Assembly: GCA_964036295.1 (NCBI GenBank)
Contig: OZ038473.1
Span: 8,897,501-8,961,500 of the forward strand
Direction of reading: 5' to 3'
Origin: Plumapathes pennacea
Taxonomy: Eukaryota; Cnidaria; Anthozoa; Antipatharia; Myriopathidae
DNA: 64,000 bases
Position numbers and translations under genes: made by a program. Below are positions 31,011 to 42,800 of the stretch, piece by piece. Position 1 is the stretch's first letter, and each line of letters opens with the position of its first letter. Under the pieces are notes generated by a model. The model saw only the letters and a list, made by a program, of their open reading frames with translations, made no database searches and had not been told where the DNA came from.

Positions 31011-31892
31011 ACCCTTGCTGCCAAGTCCCATGCACTCCCCTCAACAAGAGTAAAACTCGTGTGCAAGGCAATGAGCTTTATGATCGAAATCGTGATAGCT
31101 TACCACAGCAATACTTTTTCTGCAACTGAGGCAGCAATATTGTAGCTTCCCTTTTATTGGTGTTGGGTTGTCTGAGCCATTACCAGTGCACATTTGAGGT
31201 AGTCACTTGCATTCCACCCTGTTATATCAGTTGCAGCGCTGTTTCACAGCTATCTTTATTTTTAAGACTGTCCTTTTGCTTGGTTTAGTAGGGATAGTTA
31301 TTTAAACTCGACAAGGCACACATATTTTCTTGGTTTTCCGCTTTCCAATATTGAAATGGGAAGGGGAGTGTGACCAGCATGTAACAGGCACAAATCACAA
31401 CTTTTGTCCCAAAAATTTTGTCTAGGTTTGCAAACAGAATGAACTTATGTCACATGCATAAATTACTTCTTTTTGCACTGAAGGGCTTTCTGCATCCTCC
31501 TTTGTGTTTTGCCATATCTGTCTCCTGCAAGCATGTCACACAGGGCAAAAATAACACTCGTTTTTTTACTTGTAAAGTCACTCATTATGAGGAACCAACC
31601 AGGAGCATTCCCGCAAACTGTATCAAGTTCTCATGTGAACTCCTGTCACGAAAGATCTGTGAAGATAGCGTCTCAGTTGCAAACCCATGACTTTCCTCGA
31701 TTTCGGAATGATACTGCTCTCATGGAAGATGCAGTTCAAATGGTAGAGGAAGACACCCAAAGCACTGCTGAAGAACCAGATCTCCCTGATGTAACTCCGC
31801 TCACCACATCTACCCCAGCCTTGCAACACTAGTCTGGCCTGGCACTGCCACCTCCAACTCCCTTAAGGTAGGCTAGGGATTTTTTTCTCCTC
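31011..31892. other. No gene recognised; possible transposon end
   Basis: TTAACCCTTGCTGCCAAGTC at 31,011 resembles the subterminal sequence of the piggyBac at 25,462 (CCTTGCTACCAAGTGCCC), and may be the end of a related element with no visible partner. The string CATGCATAAATTACTTCTTT (about 31,455) recurs at about 32,895. Plus-strand frames 31,418-31,832 have no recognisable content. Confidence 0.3.
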
Positions 31893-32114
31893 TTGAGCAT
31901 GTCACTGACTTTTCCTCAAAAAGGAAATGCAGGAGACATTCCACTGAGCCCATGGTTGCAAGGAAGGTTGAAAGGCACTTCCCCGAGGATGTTCCCACTG
32001 ATGACAAAGTGTCCACGATATGTCAAGACAGTGTCACACCAAGCAGCCAGACAAGAAAATATTCAATGCATCCAGATACTTCTAGACCACAATGCCAATG
32101 TTAGATATACCTGA
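31893..32114 (+). pseudogene. Ankyrin-type N-terminal fragment
   Basis: The frame ends HQAARQENIQCIQILLDHNA followed by NVRYT and a stop. It aligns with the segment behind the TAA of the array's MGNCVA exon (AARHSDVQSVQTLLKHNNVN) and supplies the intact Gln codon at that site. A second, poorer copy of this stretch lies at about 35,460-35,540. It therefore shows what the array exon looked like before its nonsense change. No further ankyrin repeats follow; the next sequence is DUF7869-like. Confidence 0.5.
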
Positions 32115-32214
32115 TGTTGTCGCTAACAGATAATTCACGTACTGACCAAGGCAGGAACTTTTGAGTCCAAACTCTTTAGCAACATGTTGTTTGTCTAAGT
32201 ACCAGACTGTTGTC

Positions 32215-32880
32215 TAGAAACAAAAACAACAGATTATGGTAGAAACCTGCATGCTAAACTGGGAGATGTGTACAAGTATGATTGAGGCCATACTACTGTT
32301 GCACAGCAATGCCAGTAAGAGCATCCATACTCTCTGACATGCACCCACGGAATCCAGCAAGCACATGGTGCACCACAATGAAAGCAGAAATGTATACTTT
32401 GACTACCTTAAGCCTTGCAGCACTGTCAAACCCTGTCCAGCCAGGTACAAGCACCCAACAGAACCAGAACCCATTAATGTTGCTATTCCAGAGAAGTACC
32501 ACTTGCACCAGTGGAAGGCTAAAAAAGAGTCCACCAAGTACTTGACATTGATAATAGATGGGATGGATAATAAACATGCGTTCCCAAGAAAAGAAGGCAA
32601 ACTAAGAGTTCAGTCTGTTATCAAACTGAGCACCCATCTGATTGGTTCAACTGCACATTCTGAGCTGTCTATTCATGGAAGCAGGACATTTTGCTTCGAT
32701 CTCTTCAGTATCCCCATAATCCAAACCTCACAATTGCAGTGCTTATGGAAGTTCTGAAACACTTCAGAGAAAATCTCCGCTAACACTGTACCTTCAGCTT
32801 GACAAATGCTGGAAGGAAAACAAGAACAAGTTTTCTTTTGCCTTCCGTTGCTGGTTGATTTTGTCGAGGATTGTAGATAT
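32215..32880 (+). pseudogene. DUF7869-like mobile-element protein remnant, copy 1
   Basis: After scattered pieces homologous to copy 2, the frame 32,365-32,757 gives PEKYHLHQWKAKKESTKYLT, LIIDGMDNKHAFPR, LSTHLIGSTAHS and GSRTFCFDL. In a shifted frame LYLQLDKCWKENKNK follows at about 32,787. The strings L-LIIDGMD and L-LQLD-C-KENKN are those I associate with DUF7869, a domain of unknown function abundant in cnidarian and plant-pathogen mobile elements. The presence of metal-site-like Asp residues suggests an RNase H-like fold, but that is inference. Frames are broken at least twice. Confidence 0.45.
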
Positions 32881-33267
32881 AATAAATTAAGTCATGCATA
32901 AATTACTTCTTTTGTATTGAAGGACTTTCTGCATCGTAAGGATGTTGATACACATTTGTCTACTTTTAGTTACTATTGAGTTAGATACGCATTTAGTTGA
33001 ATGACAAAGAGTTTAAACCCCAGATACATAAAACAGTTGCCACATACTGTAAGCTTGTGTTACAAAGAGTGTTGATACATCTTTTTAATTTATACCCAAC
33101 AACCTCTAATAGCTTTAATGCTGATGTTGTGTCTGTTTCAGACCTTGAAAAACAAAGCCTGAGGTAGTTATTGTTATCCAGCCAATCAGAGAAAGAGTAA
33201 GCTTTCCTTTGATACCACGCACGAGGGTTGTTGCCATACAAAATTTCTTCGTATTTTCGTTTTGGAC

Positions 33268-34760
33268 ATGGATGAAATTTTTTCATCCTCAAGCAACAAA
33301 GACGAGTTCCTTGGCTTTACAAGAGAAGAAGTAGACCGCATTACTGCACGGTAAAACTTGGCTGTCAGCGACTCCGATTTATCCTTCAGATCGGAAAGTG
33401 ACAGCGAAGACGAAGATGAACAAAACGAGTCACAACTTGCGTGGAGTGCCGTTGAAAATCCAGTCGATGTTGGTGAATTTGCCAAATACACTGGCCCAAC
33501 TTCTGCTGTCCCAGAAGATGGAACAGCACTGGATTTCTTTCTGCTTCTATTTTCAGAAGATTTGTTTGAAATCACTGTCCGAGAAACAAATCGATACGCC
33601 CAAGCAGCCGACCGCACATGGAACGACACCACGGTCGAAGAAATGAAAGCATTCCTTGCCCTGAACATTTTCTTTGGCATAAAGGCGCTCCCACAAACAA
33701 AGCACTACTGGTCCAAGAATCCCCTGTTGAACGTTGTGGAGGTGCAAAAGGTAATGGCCAGGGATCGCTTTGATTTGCTAAATTCCCGGTTGCACCTAAA
33801 CCACAACTGAAACGATCTGCCAAGAGGGAATCCTGCACGAGATAAACTTTTCAAAGTGCGTCCATTGCTTGATGTTGTTGCCGCGACCTTCCTTGAAGAG
33901 TACAAGCCTTCGAAGAACAACAGCATCGACGAAGCCACGGTGAAATATAAAGGTCGTCTTGGTTTCAAGCAGTACTTGCCATTAAAAGCTGTCAAGAGAG
34001 GAATCAAGGTGTGGGTTCGGGCAGACGCCTCAAATGGATTCATTTCGCAAATGCAAGTCTACACTGGGAAACAAGATGGCGGCCAAAGAGAAGAGGGCCT
34101 CGGTTATCGTGTTGTTCACGACCTCATAAGGGTGTTGGTTGGTAAGAACTACCACATCTTCTGTAACAATTTTTTTACGTCTGTAAAACTGGCGGAAGAT
34201 CTTCTACAAGACAAGATCTACCTTTGTGGAACGACGTGAACGAACCGAAAGAAATTTCCGTGCAAGCTGAAACCACAAAATCATGCTGTTGAAGATTTGC
34301 GCCATGGCCAGTCGCTGTTTCGCCAGAAGGGCTTGTCGCTGCCAGATGGAAGGACAAGAAACCTGTGTTTTAAGTACGCAGTGTGAAGTTCGAGGCAGTG
34401 AAGTCGTGCAAAGGAAGCAGAAAGATAGCACTATAATCGAAGTTCCGTCCAGGCCTGTTGTGTCGCTCTACAACCAAAACATGGGAGGTGTGGACTTGGC
34501 CGATCAGATGCGGCAGTACTATGCAGTTGGCAGGCGATCCAAGAAGTAGTGGAAATATTTGCTATGGTTTGTTCTTGATTTTGATCGGCAGCTTCACTTC
34601 GAGAAGACACAACCCCGTAGAAGTTCGCTGTCACGGACAGCATTGGCCCACAAAGATGACCAAAGGCCACTGCAAGCGATGCCTAAGGAGAGGAAAGACG
34701 ACTTTTTGCTGGATGGGATGTGAGCAGTGTGGTAAACGCATTTGCCTGGACTGCTTCTAG
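33268..34760 (+). pseudogene. piggyBac transposase remnant 2
   Basis: ATG at 33,268 gives MDEIFSSSSNKDEFLGFTRE and a stop at 33,352; in the same frame the acidic region continues (RSESDSEDEDEQNE). Then come FFLLLFSEDLFEITVRETNR, ALNIFFGIKALPQTKHYWSK, a stop at 33,808, LGFKQYLPLKAVKRGIKVWV, GKNYHIFCNNFFTSVKLAED, a stop, VVSLYNQNMGGVDLADQMRQ, a stop, and a C-terminal Cys tail (CEQCGKRICLDCF). The second catalytic Asp expected in FDNFF has become Asn (FCNNFF). It is a close relative of remnant 1, more complete but stop-ridden. Confidence 0.85.
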
Positions 34761-35194
34761 AATCACTCAGCCAATGACATGTGGTGCAAATTTCAAAATT
34801 TGCTTAGTTCACTTCAAAAATGTTTTAGGCTGACTGTCTTACTTGTATCTTGATTATTTAGTCTGAGAAACATTGCAAGAACAAGTTCCATCAATTCTTA
34901 GTCTAGTTTTGGGTGTTATGAGAGATCTATAAGCCAGTGGAGCAAAGCCATTTCAAAAAGATGGCAGCCATTTGAGCATTTTCGGATCGCATAAGTTCAG
35001 TTGACATTTACAAAGGAACAACAGCACTAGCAGTGACAAATTTTGTTTTGTTGGAAAGAGTATTTCATCTGCAATAAACTTTTCTTATATCGTGAGCCTT
35101 GAAATGCAGTAGTTATTCCAGAATTTAGCAAAATATGAAGGGTACTCAAAATGTACACTCCTACTCACCAGGCCCTGCAGGAAATTAGTGCAGT

Positions 35195-35235
35195 TCAGTG
35201 AGTGACCCCTGCAGGAGCGAAAGGGTTAAAATGTC
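35195..35235. repeat. 3' terminus of piggyBac remnant 2
   Basis: CCCCTGCAGGAGCGAAAGGG is followed by TTAA (about 35,225), the target site used by piggyBac elements. The GAAAGGG-TTAA end mirrors the TTAACCCTTT end of the element at 25,462. A matching 5' terminus was not found upstream of 33,268. Confidence 0.5.
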
Positions 35236-35340
35236 GTTTAGGCTTTAGACCTAGGATGTGCTTGTTGGCTTGCTTTAGCGGTACGTAATCTTCCAGCAAA
35301 TAACCCACAATCCAAAAATACCATTGTCCTAATTATTTAG

Positions 35341-35560
35341 TCAGACTTGTCAGGATGGGCAATTGCGTGGCTGCCAACGAAGAGCACGTTTTAGATTGAA
35401 CTGCTCATGAAGCCTTGACCCTAAAACAGCCTTTATCTGCTGGATATCCAACAGATAAGTGTCCCCAATACAGGATGGATAAAAGAATATTCGGTGCATC
35501 CAGATACTTGTGAACCACAATGCAAACGTTAGATGTACTTGATGTCATCACTAACAGATT
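35341..35560 (+). pseudogene. MGNCVA ankyrin-gene start, degraded outlier copy
   Basis: ATG at 35,355 gives MGNCVAANEEHVLD and then a stop, sharing MGNCVA and surrounding bases (TCAGGATGGGCAATTGCGTG) with the exon in the tandem array. About 100 bases on, sequence matches the ankyrin fragment at 32,020-32,110 (GTCCAGATACTT-like and GATGT strings). This links the 31.9-36.3 kb region with the array 25-33 kb away, so both derive from the same gene family or composite element. Confidence 0.5.
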
Positions 35561-36330
35561 ATTCATACTGTCCAAGGCAGGAACTTTGAGTCCAAATTTT
35601 TAAGCAACCAGTTGTTTGACCAAGTACCAGACTGTTGTCCAGAGATGAAAACAACAGATTATGGTAGAAACCTGCATGCTAATCTGGGAGATGTGTACCA
35701 GTATGATCGACGCCATATTACTGTTGGACAGCAATACCAGGAGTACCTAAACTCCCTGACATGCACCAGCAGAATCCAGCAAGCATATGGTGCATTGCGA
35801 CAAATGCAAAAATGTATATTTTAACTATTTAAAGCCTTGCAGCACACTGCCAAATGTTGTCCAGCAACAAATGAATCCAACAAATGAAACCTTGCAGTTA
35901 TGCCAGGAAGACCCAGGAAACAAACCACTTTGTCCTCGCTCAATAAAATCTACAAATGTATTTATGGCATCTACAACACAGGCGATAAAGTGGAATATCT
36001 TGTCAGAGGAGTAGCTGGCCACATACGTCAGGTGCATGGGAGAAAACCCTGCAAGCCATGAGAAAAAGGATGACAAAAATACCCTACAGTTGTACCATAG
36101 GATGCGTTGGTGCTTCCGAAGAATTAGGAAGGATGTTGCAAAAACATTTCTGAAAAGTGACATCCCTTGGGAAAAAAAGACTCAAAATTCTTGCCTTTTG
36201 TTGTCAGTTCTCGAAAAGTTGCAATGTAAATAGTTTATGCAGATTTAATGGCCGGATCTTTCTCATGCACCTTTTAAGGTGCACCTGGTTCAGAGCCCAT
36301 AGCCAGTCAAATTTTTTACCTCTGGATTTG
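35561..36330 (+). pseudogene. DUF7869-like element remnant, copy 2
   Basis: Frame 35,612-35,824 reads TTDYGRNLHANLGDVYQYDR, then VGQQYQEYLNSLTCTSRIQQ. Overlapping it, HCDKCKNVYFNYLKPC is shared with copy 1 (32,380-32,410). After KSTNVFMASTTQAIKW and, in another frame, EYLVRGVAGHIRQVHGRKPC, homology fades in stops. The IDGMD segment of copy 1 is absent here. Nucleotide similarity between the copies is high from about 35,490 to 35,850. Both copies are decayed. Confidence 0.45.
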
Positions 36331-36439
36331 GGATACACATTTCCGCAATGAGTAATGACTGAACCAGCCGATGGGGAAAATAACACTGGTTGCAAGAGTG
36401 GAGAGAGCTGTTTGGAGAGAACTGGCAAAAACATTGAGG

Positions 36440-37089
36440 GCCATCACCTAGCTAAGATTCATTAACTTGTGACTATACTGACCAACGTTTTGACAATAAT
36501 CAAATGCCTCATGCACTGGTATAAATTATATGAAGCTAGAAACTAACATCAAATGCTAAGGAAAGGGGGGGGGGTGGGTGGGTGGAGAGAATGATCACGG
36601 TTGTGCAGATTTGACTCTATAAGGACACAAAATAATATTCCTCACCGGCAGCAACAAACTCTGAACAAACAAGTAAGAACTGCAGCAGGTGGACTGGTTG
36701 CCAATTATATCACACTGGAGAATAGCCAAGTACAACAGGGAGACTCGAAGGACATGATGACCTGAGTAGAAATAACAGTGGTACTGATGGTCATCCAAAA
36801 ATAATCTTAACCTAAACCCAACACCCAACATGGAAGATAAAATCCAACAGGTAGAAGTACAGTACATACATTTCCAAAGATGAGGTACAGGTACAGATCG
36901 GTTTACTACAGTTTACGGAAACTGGTCAGATGTTTAGAATTTGGTTCCCACAGATATTCCAATCTTCAGCATATGCCAGTATTCTACCAATAAAAATCAT
37001 ACTGTACCAGAAAAAATTGAGGCTGCCAGTATTCTGTACCAGAAAATATGAAGTATAACATTTTCTTCTGATGGCTCTCCTGTCCACAG
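36440..37089. other. No gene recognised
   Basis: AT-rich sequence with a GGGGGGGTGGGTGGGTGG tract at about 36,567 and a twice-repeated ACCAGAAAA(A)TATGAAG / CTGCCAGTATTCTGTACC motif at 37,000-37,060. No coding signal is seen before the exon-like segment at 37,090. Confidence 0.35.
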
Positions 37090-37353
37090 GGAGCCCACAC
37101 TGGATATTCTACTCATGCTACTGAAGAAATACTCCGAAACAGTCAAAACCTCGATGAGATATGGGATTATCTTGTGTCCAGTTCTGCAGCATCAGAAGAA
37201 ACAATTGTTTTGCTTCACTTATATGTTGTACCAATTCCACGTGGCTCCGTACCAGAAAAAGTATTTCCTATTGGTACATGGTACCAGCTAATGGAGCATC
37301 CAGAAATGGCAGAATCTCTAAATTTCCCACCCCAACTGAAAGCCAACGGGTGA
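37090..37353 (+). CDS. Isolated coding exon of an unrecognised gene
   Basis: An 87-codon frame without any ATG near its start is bounded on the left by an acceptor (CTCCTGTCCACAG, ending 37,089). On the right it has either a stop (TGA 37,351-37,353) or a donor (AACGG then GTGAGC at 37,349). It reads GAHTGYSTHATEEILRNSQN, LDEIWDYLVSSSAASEETIV, LLHLYVVPIPRGSVPEKVFP and TWYQLMEHPEMAESLNFPP. Composition is that of a folded protein, with no stops and no low complexity. No other exon of the same gene is recognised nearby. It is either an internal or last exon of a plus-strand host gene, or an orphan piece. Confidence 0.5.
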   Translation, partial: GAHTGYSTHATEEILRNSQNLDEIWDYLVSSSAASEETIVLLHLYVVPIPRGSVPEKVFPIGTWYQLMEHPEMAESLNFPPQLKANG

Positions 37354-39879
37354 GCAAATAGGTGAAGTCAACTCAAATTCCTCATATCGAGTGATTTGAG
37401 AGTTCAAGCATCATCATCGCAAATTCCACACATATTTTCTAAAAGCTCTAAACAGCGATACATGCGATTCACTCAAAAGAAAGTTCAATAAATGCCAACA
37501 CACATACACAAAAAAGGCTACACTTACTGAAATGCTCATTTAACGAGTCGACAACTAGACCCCTTCACGGATTTGAATGCATGATGGGTAATCAGTGCAA
37601 GAACAAAGATAAAGCCGGCAACAAATGCGAGGGAGTCTCGGTTTAATAGTGAAAATCGCTCACAATCTAGAGCCACTGTGAGCTTGAAAATGACAATCTG
37701 GAGTGCTACGAAGTTCCACCGATCAGATAAACGAATGTATATGCAGTTTATTTGCCTTGATTACCCAATATGCATTCAAATCCGAGAAAGGGGTTTGGAA
37801 TTTCAATAAAAAGCAAACACGTTCTTTGCTCAGTAAATAGACATCACTGATCTTAATAAACGTACTTTATGTAAGCTTGATCATTCAAGAATTGAAAGAA
37901 AATGACAAATTATTCGGAAAACGACCACTCGTACTCCGAGCGCGTCTCTTCAGCGAATGTGAACATAAAGCAATGTTTCTTTCTTTCTTACCGAACGAGT
38001 TGGTTTTAGTTGACTCGGCCAAGCCACCAAATTAAACCAAATAAAATAAAAAGAATAGAAAACTACGCTGGAAGAAACCAAACTGAGATAAAGGAAACAA
38101 ACTTTGTTTTTTGAAAGGGGCCAACAAAGGACCAGACAAAGGAAAGTGCCGTGTGTGTACGTCTAGGCAGAAGGCCCCTGTTCAGCGCAATCGACATACC
38201 TTTTGATGTTTGCAAACTCTTCCAGGCATCTCGAGAAGTCGCTTGTGGGTCTTCGGTCTAGAAAACTGCTACGAAGGAGACCACGTGCGATCGATAACAC
38301 GCTGCATCATGGGTCACGTAACACGTTGCCCAACCTCGACCTGGGGCAATTCAGCGGAGACACTGGGGCACAGTGGGGTGGGGAGGAGAGAAAAACACCG
38401 GCTGTCCTGGGGTACAATCCTCGTGTTTTGTTAATAATAGGAATAGTAAATAACTAAAAATACGATATTCGCAAAGGTCCCACGCCCAAGTAATCGATTA
38501 TGCACGACATTGCTAAGAGCTCTCATGCCCTGTATGCTTACACTACACATTTCAATATATTAGCATTTACATGATATTAGCATGTGTTCCATTCCGGGGG
38601 ACACTCATCATAATTTTGGGTGGGGGTGTGCCACCTGGACCTGAAAACCCTTACCCTATTTCAGACCAAAATGGAAACGAGGTTGAGGTCGCCCCGTGAA
38701 CGACATTCAAAAACGATATGTGTTCAGATTAGTACCCACGCAGGGCGTGGGAATTAATAATGATTCAGAACATTTGTTTAGTTAAGGATTAAGAACATGA
38801 TTGACATCGCTAAATCATATGAACCACGCGGTCGAATTTCAGTCAGCGACTCACCAGTGAAGAGAAAGGACAGAAAAGTTTGCTAACCAGGAAATTTACA
38901 GAAACAGCTAACCAGAACTAACGACCCGCCACAGAAGTAAGTAAATCAAAATGTGAAATAAATTACAGATATAAGTTACGAAACGATAAATCAGGGACGT
39001 AGCCAGCCAAATTTTCCCGGGATGTACAGCGAAATTGAGTATAGAGATTTTTCACAGGTCACGTGACCACAGCATAGTTCGTAACGGCAGCCTCTGGACT
39101 GGTGGTATTCACTAATGATATACGCCGCTGGTTTTTACGTGCTTCAATGGGTTCACGCTAGCGACCCAGAGAGCCCGCAGACCTTTTAAATGCGGCCCAA
39201 GAAAACTGGAACTACAAGCAAAAGATACCTTATTACATGAAATTTTCAGGACACTTCGCGTATTTCGCGACCGTAAAAATATCGCGAAATTAACGTGTCG
39301 CGAAATTTTGTCGGCGCGAAAATTAAATGACTGTTCTTGGTATATCTTGGACCCTCACTCCATTATTTCAGACCGACAACCTAAACATACCCCCCAGACC
39401 TGTGCACCAAAAGTTTTGCATTATTTCAGACCTTTTCACTTTGCTCACTTTTTTTCTCCACTTTGTTTATATTCCTGAAGACATGCGAGACCAGAAGAGA
39501 GAAGAACGCAACTCTGTTTCAGGTAATCGGCAGAGCACAGCACTTCTCGTAACTTGCATGTGTAGTGTTGAAAGGCACTCTGCGGCATCGTTTTTCTTAA
39601 AAATTCTCATCGCGCTTCTAAAACCAAACAGAGCACGCTAACACGATATTTGTATTTCTTTAGTATCAAAATAATTTATATTTATATCTATGTTTATTTA
39701 TTAATATATATAATAATTATTTCATACTTACTTGCTGGCCTGGAACATAAATCAGTACCAACATGATTAACACGGTGGTTGTATTGTCTACCGGATTTCA
39801 CGAGCATGTAACACCGCGCGCAAAAATGGCGGGAAAGCGCTCACTTCCCAGGGTGAATTGAGGAGCACGTGGCGTGGGT
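37354..39879. other. Intergenic, no gene recognised
   Basis: Nothing coding is supported. A fragment of the GGGGG-ACTC / TACCCTATTTCAGACCAAAA repeat family sits at about 38,590-38,690, and a second trace at 39,350-39,440. AT-rich sequence at 39,660-39,720 and CpG-richer sequence at 39,230-39,310 (ATTTCGCGACCG, ATATCGCGAAATTAACGTGT) stand out. The heparanase 3' UTR presumably occupies the right-hand end. Confidence 0.4.
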
Positions 39880-42800
39880 TCAGAGACACGCCCTGACCTG
39901 GGCACTGGGCACCACATAGAAAGCGAATGTCAGGGGCGGGAGAACCAGCGGTTTTCCACGTGGTACGTGTTCTGCTGGGAGGTCTGGGAGTAAAGTATCG
40001 TTGACAACTTTGAGAAGCTTGCCGTTGAGAAGCACACGCCTTGAAACAAAAAGATCATCAAACACGAAGTCAGGAATCACTTTAAGCTGACGTTTCAGGC
40101 CAATACAGCAGAACCTCCCGTAAGCGACCATCCTTCGTTCGGCTTTAAGTGGTCGCTTACGGGAATTTTTCATCATGGGAGAGGCCTAAGTTAGATCCAG
40201 CTTTGAACCACAACCAGTGTCAAATAATGGGGTTTTCGTGATGAATCATTGTGTGTCCCATTGCACGTTACATTACATTCTTGAATGTCAGTGTTTCGTC
40301 CGGTACGGTTTCTGCAAAGGAGTTGCTCAAAAATGGAGGGTTGGGAGTGAGTGGTCGTTTATACGAGAGGTGGCACTAATTTAGTAATTTGACTAAGAAA
40401 TCAGTCTCTTGTATGAACATGAGACATGCTCAGCTTGTTCCTACATGTAGGACACGGACGGTACGAGAGGACTGGGATGAGTGACAGCTGAGGACTGGGG
40501 TGAGACTTACGGTGAAGTGACTTGGTCTTCATCTGGGGTCAAGAGATACTGATCCACATCGAGTCCCAGAAGACTTCCGGTCAGCGTCAAGCTCACAGGC
40601 TCACTCTGGTGGATGTTCATAGCCATGATAGTCACGGCGCCTTTGTTGTAGCGCCTGAAACAGGTCAACAAGTACGTTACATGCATAACCTGCTGCCTTT
40701 TAAATAAAAAAAATATATTATTAAACAACGATAAAGCCACAGTAATCCATCACTATTCACGCTCACTACTGTCCAAACACTTCTGTCTACTGTCTGCGCA
40801 TTACTGTCCGACACACTAACACATAGCGTTTTTTTTACCCAGATCTTGTACTTGTACAATGAGAATAGACCCGAACTGTTCTGTTTTCTTTAAGGCCTTT
40901 CTCCACGTTGAGAACGATTTCCCCGACAAGTTTCTTGTGTAAGAGAGACAGCCAGTAATCCTGTGGAAAAGAAACGCAAACCGTAAATGTATCGTGATGC
41001 ATCGATCGATTCCAGTTCTTACCAACGCCACATCCCCCCCCCCTCCCCCCATGGTTCTGTCCACGGACTTTTCAGCGTACAGTATATCAAAATTCTCCGC
41101 CCCCAAGCTAGGGACTACCAGCAATTTTTTTCTTTCTATAACTCTTGTTTTGCCGTGGAATTCCCTCGTCCCCAAGGCAACCAGGTCTAACAAATTCCTG
41201 TGATTGTCCAGTGGGGAGATGAATGTAACTGGTTAAAATTCCTCAATGCATAGTGAGAGGTGAAATGTCCTCTAAAAGAGATGATTCATTACGGAAATTT
41301 CAAAGTAAAATTGGCGTTTTTGAACATCATTGTTTGGGAGTACTTTGTCCAGTGCTCAAGCCAAAGGTCCCGCGACCCGTGCACAAAAAGGCGGGAAAAT
41401 CGTTCACGCGCCACACGCGCTTGGTCTCGAACTCGCGATATGCAAACTGAAATGACAACACTGCAAGACTCTATTGCCACTCCTGTTTGCACTGCTAAGC
41501 GACTGGTCCTGGGGGAGGGGGTGGGGGGGGGGGGCACTCATCATAATTTTGGGTGGGGGTGTGCCGCCCGGTCCTGAAAACCCTTACCCTATTTTAGACC
41601 AAAATAACTGATTTTCTATACCCTATTTCAGACTTGACTCCAAAAATGTATACCCTATTTCAGACCTGACTCCAAAATTTATACCCTCTTTCAGACCTTT
41701 TTTTAGAGATTTTTTGTTCTTTTGTAACAATTTCCGCCCTGTGTTTTCTTCCATTTGACGTGCAATGTCCGCGGTGACAAATTTCTGTTAAAATCATACC
41801 TATCCCAAACCAAAAAGACAAAATTGGTACCCTATTTCAGACCAAAAAGGCAAAATCGATACCCTATTTCAGGCTAAAAATGCTTGAAAACAATACCCTT
41901 TGGGGCGGCACGTACCTATATGGCTTATATATGGGAGTACCCCCCCCCCCCCCCCTCCCCGGGCAACTGGTAGATAGAGTAAAGAGTCATTTGTTGGGCA
42001 ACAATGAACATCACTGTGTGGTGAGTGCTTTCTTGCCATTTGTTTCATATTTGTTGTACTCACTGGAAAAGGTTCCATGTCAGGCCCTATCAGTGCATAA
42101 TGGCCACGTACAAGGCTCTGCCTGATGATGACGTCATAACCCAGACGGGCAGACAGTCCCAGTTTATCCAACCACCTGAAACATATTTAATAAATAAAGC
42201 ACCCAATGTGGTCAAAATATCCATACAAATTCTTCCAACTATTCAAGCAGAAAATGCCACAGTGATTTAGTGGGAACTTCAGGTGAGGCTTTTTATATCT
42301 AGCCCAGATACATGTAAAAAGAAGTTGATTTAACTATCAGTTCTCACTGCATCACTCGTACACTTTCTTCTTGATTGGTTGGGAGAATCCACATCATGAA
42401 CTGAAAGGGTTAACACTGTTATAACAGGGTGTTCCTTCTGTTATTCACTGTAGTTCCACAATTTTCGGGAATCCACAAGGTAGGTATCAGGTAAAATTAA
42501 TTTGTAAACAGAGCTCACAAAATCCAACATGATGAACATATTATACTCTTGGCCAATTGCACTCAAAAAATATGTCTAAAAAGAAATAAAAATAATATGC
42601 AAAATTACTGTTGTTTCCATAAAATTGTGGCAAAAACATGAGAAACAGCTCCATTCGGTGTGTGAGAGAAAAGAAGTAAAAGTACTATTAGTTAATACTA
42701 ATATTAATTAATACTGCTCACATGAATCCAGCCACATATCTGTCAGACAGACCAGGTGCGCCACCACCCCATGCACTGGATGTCTCACCAAGCCACCGTC

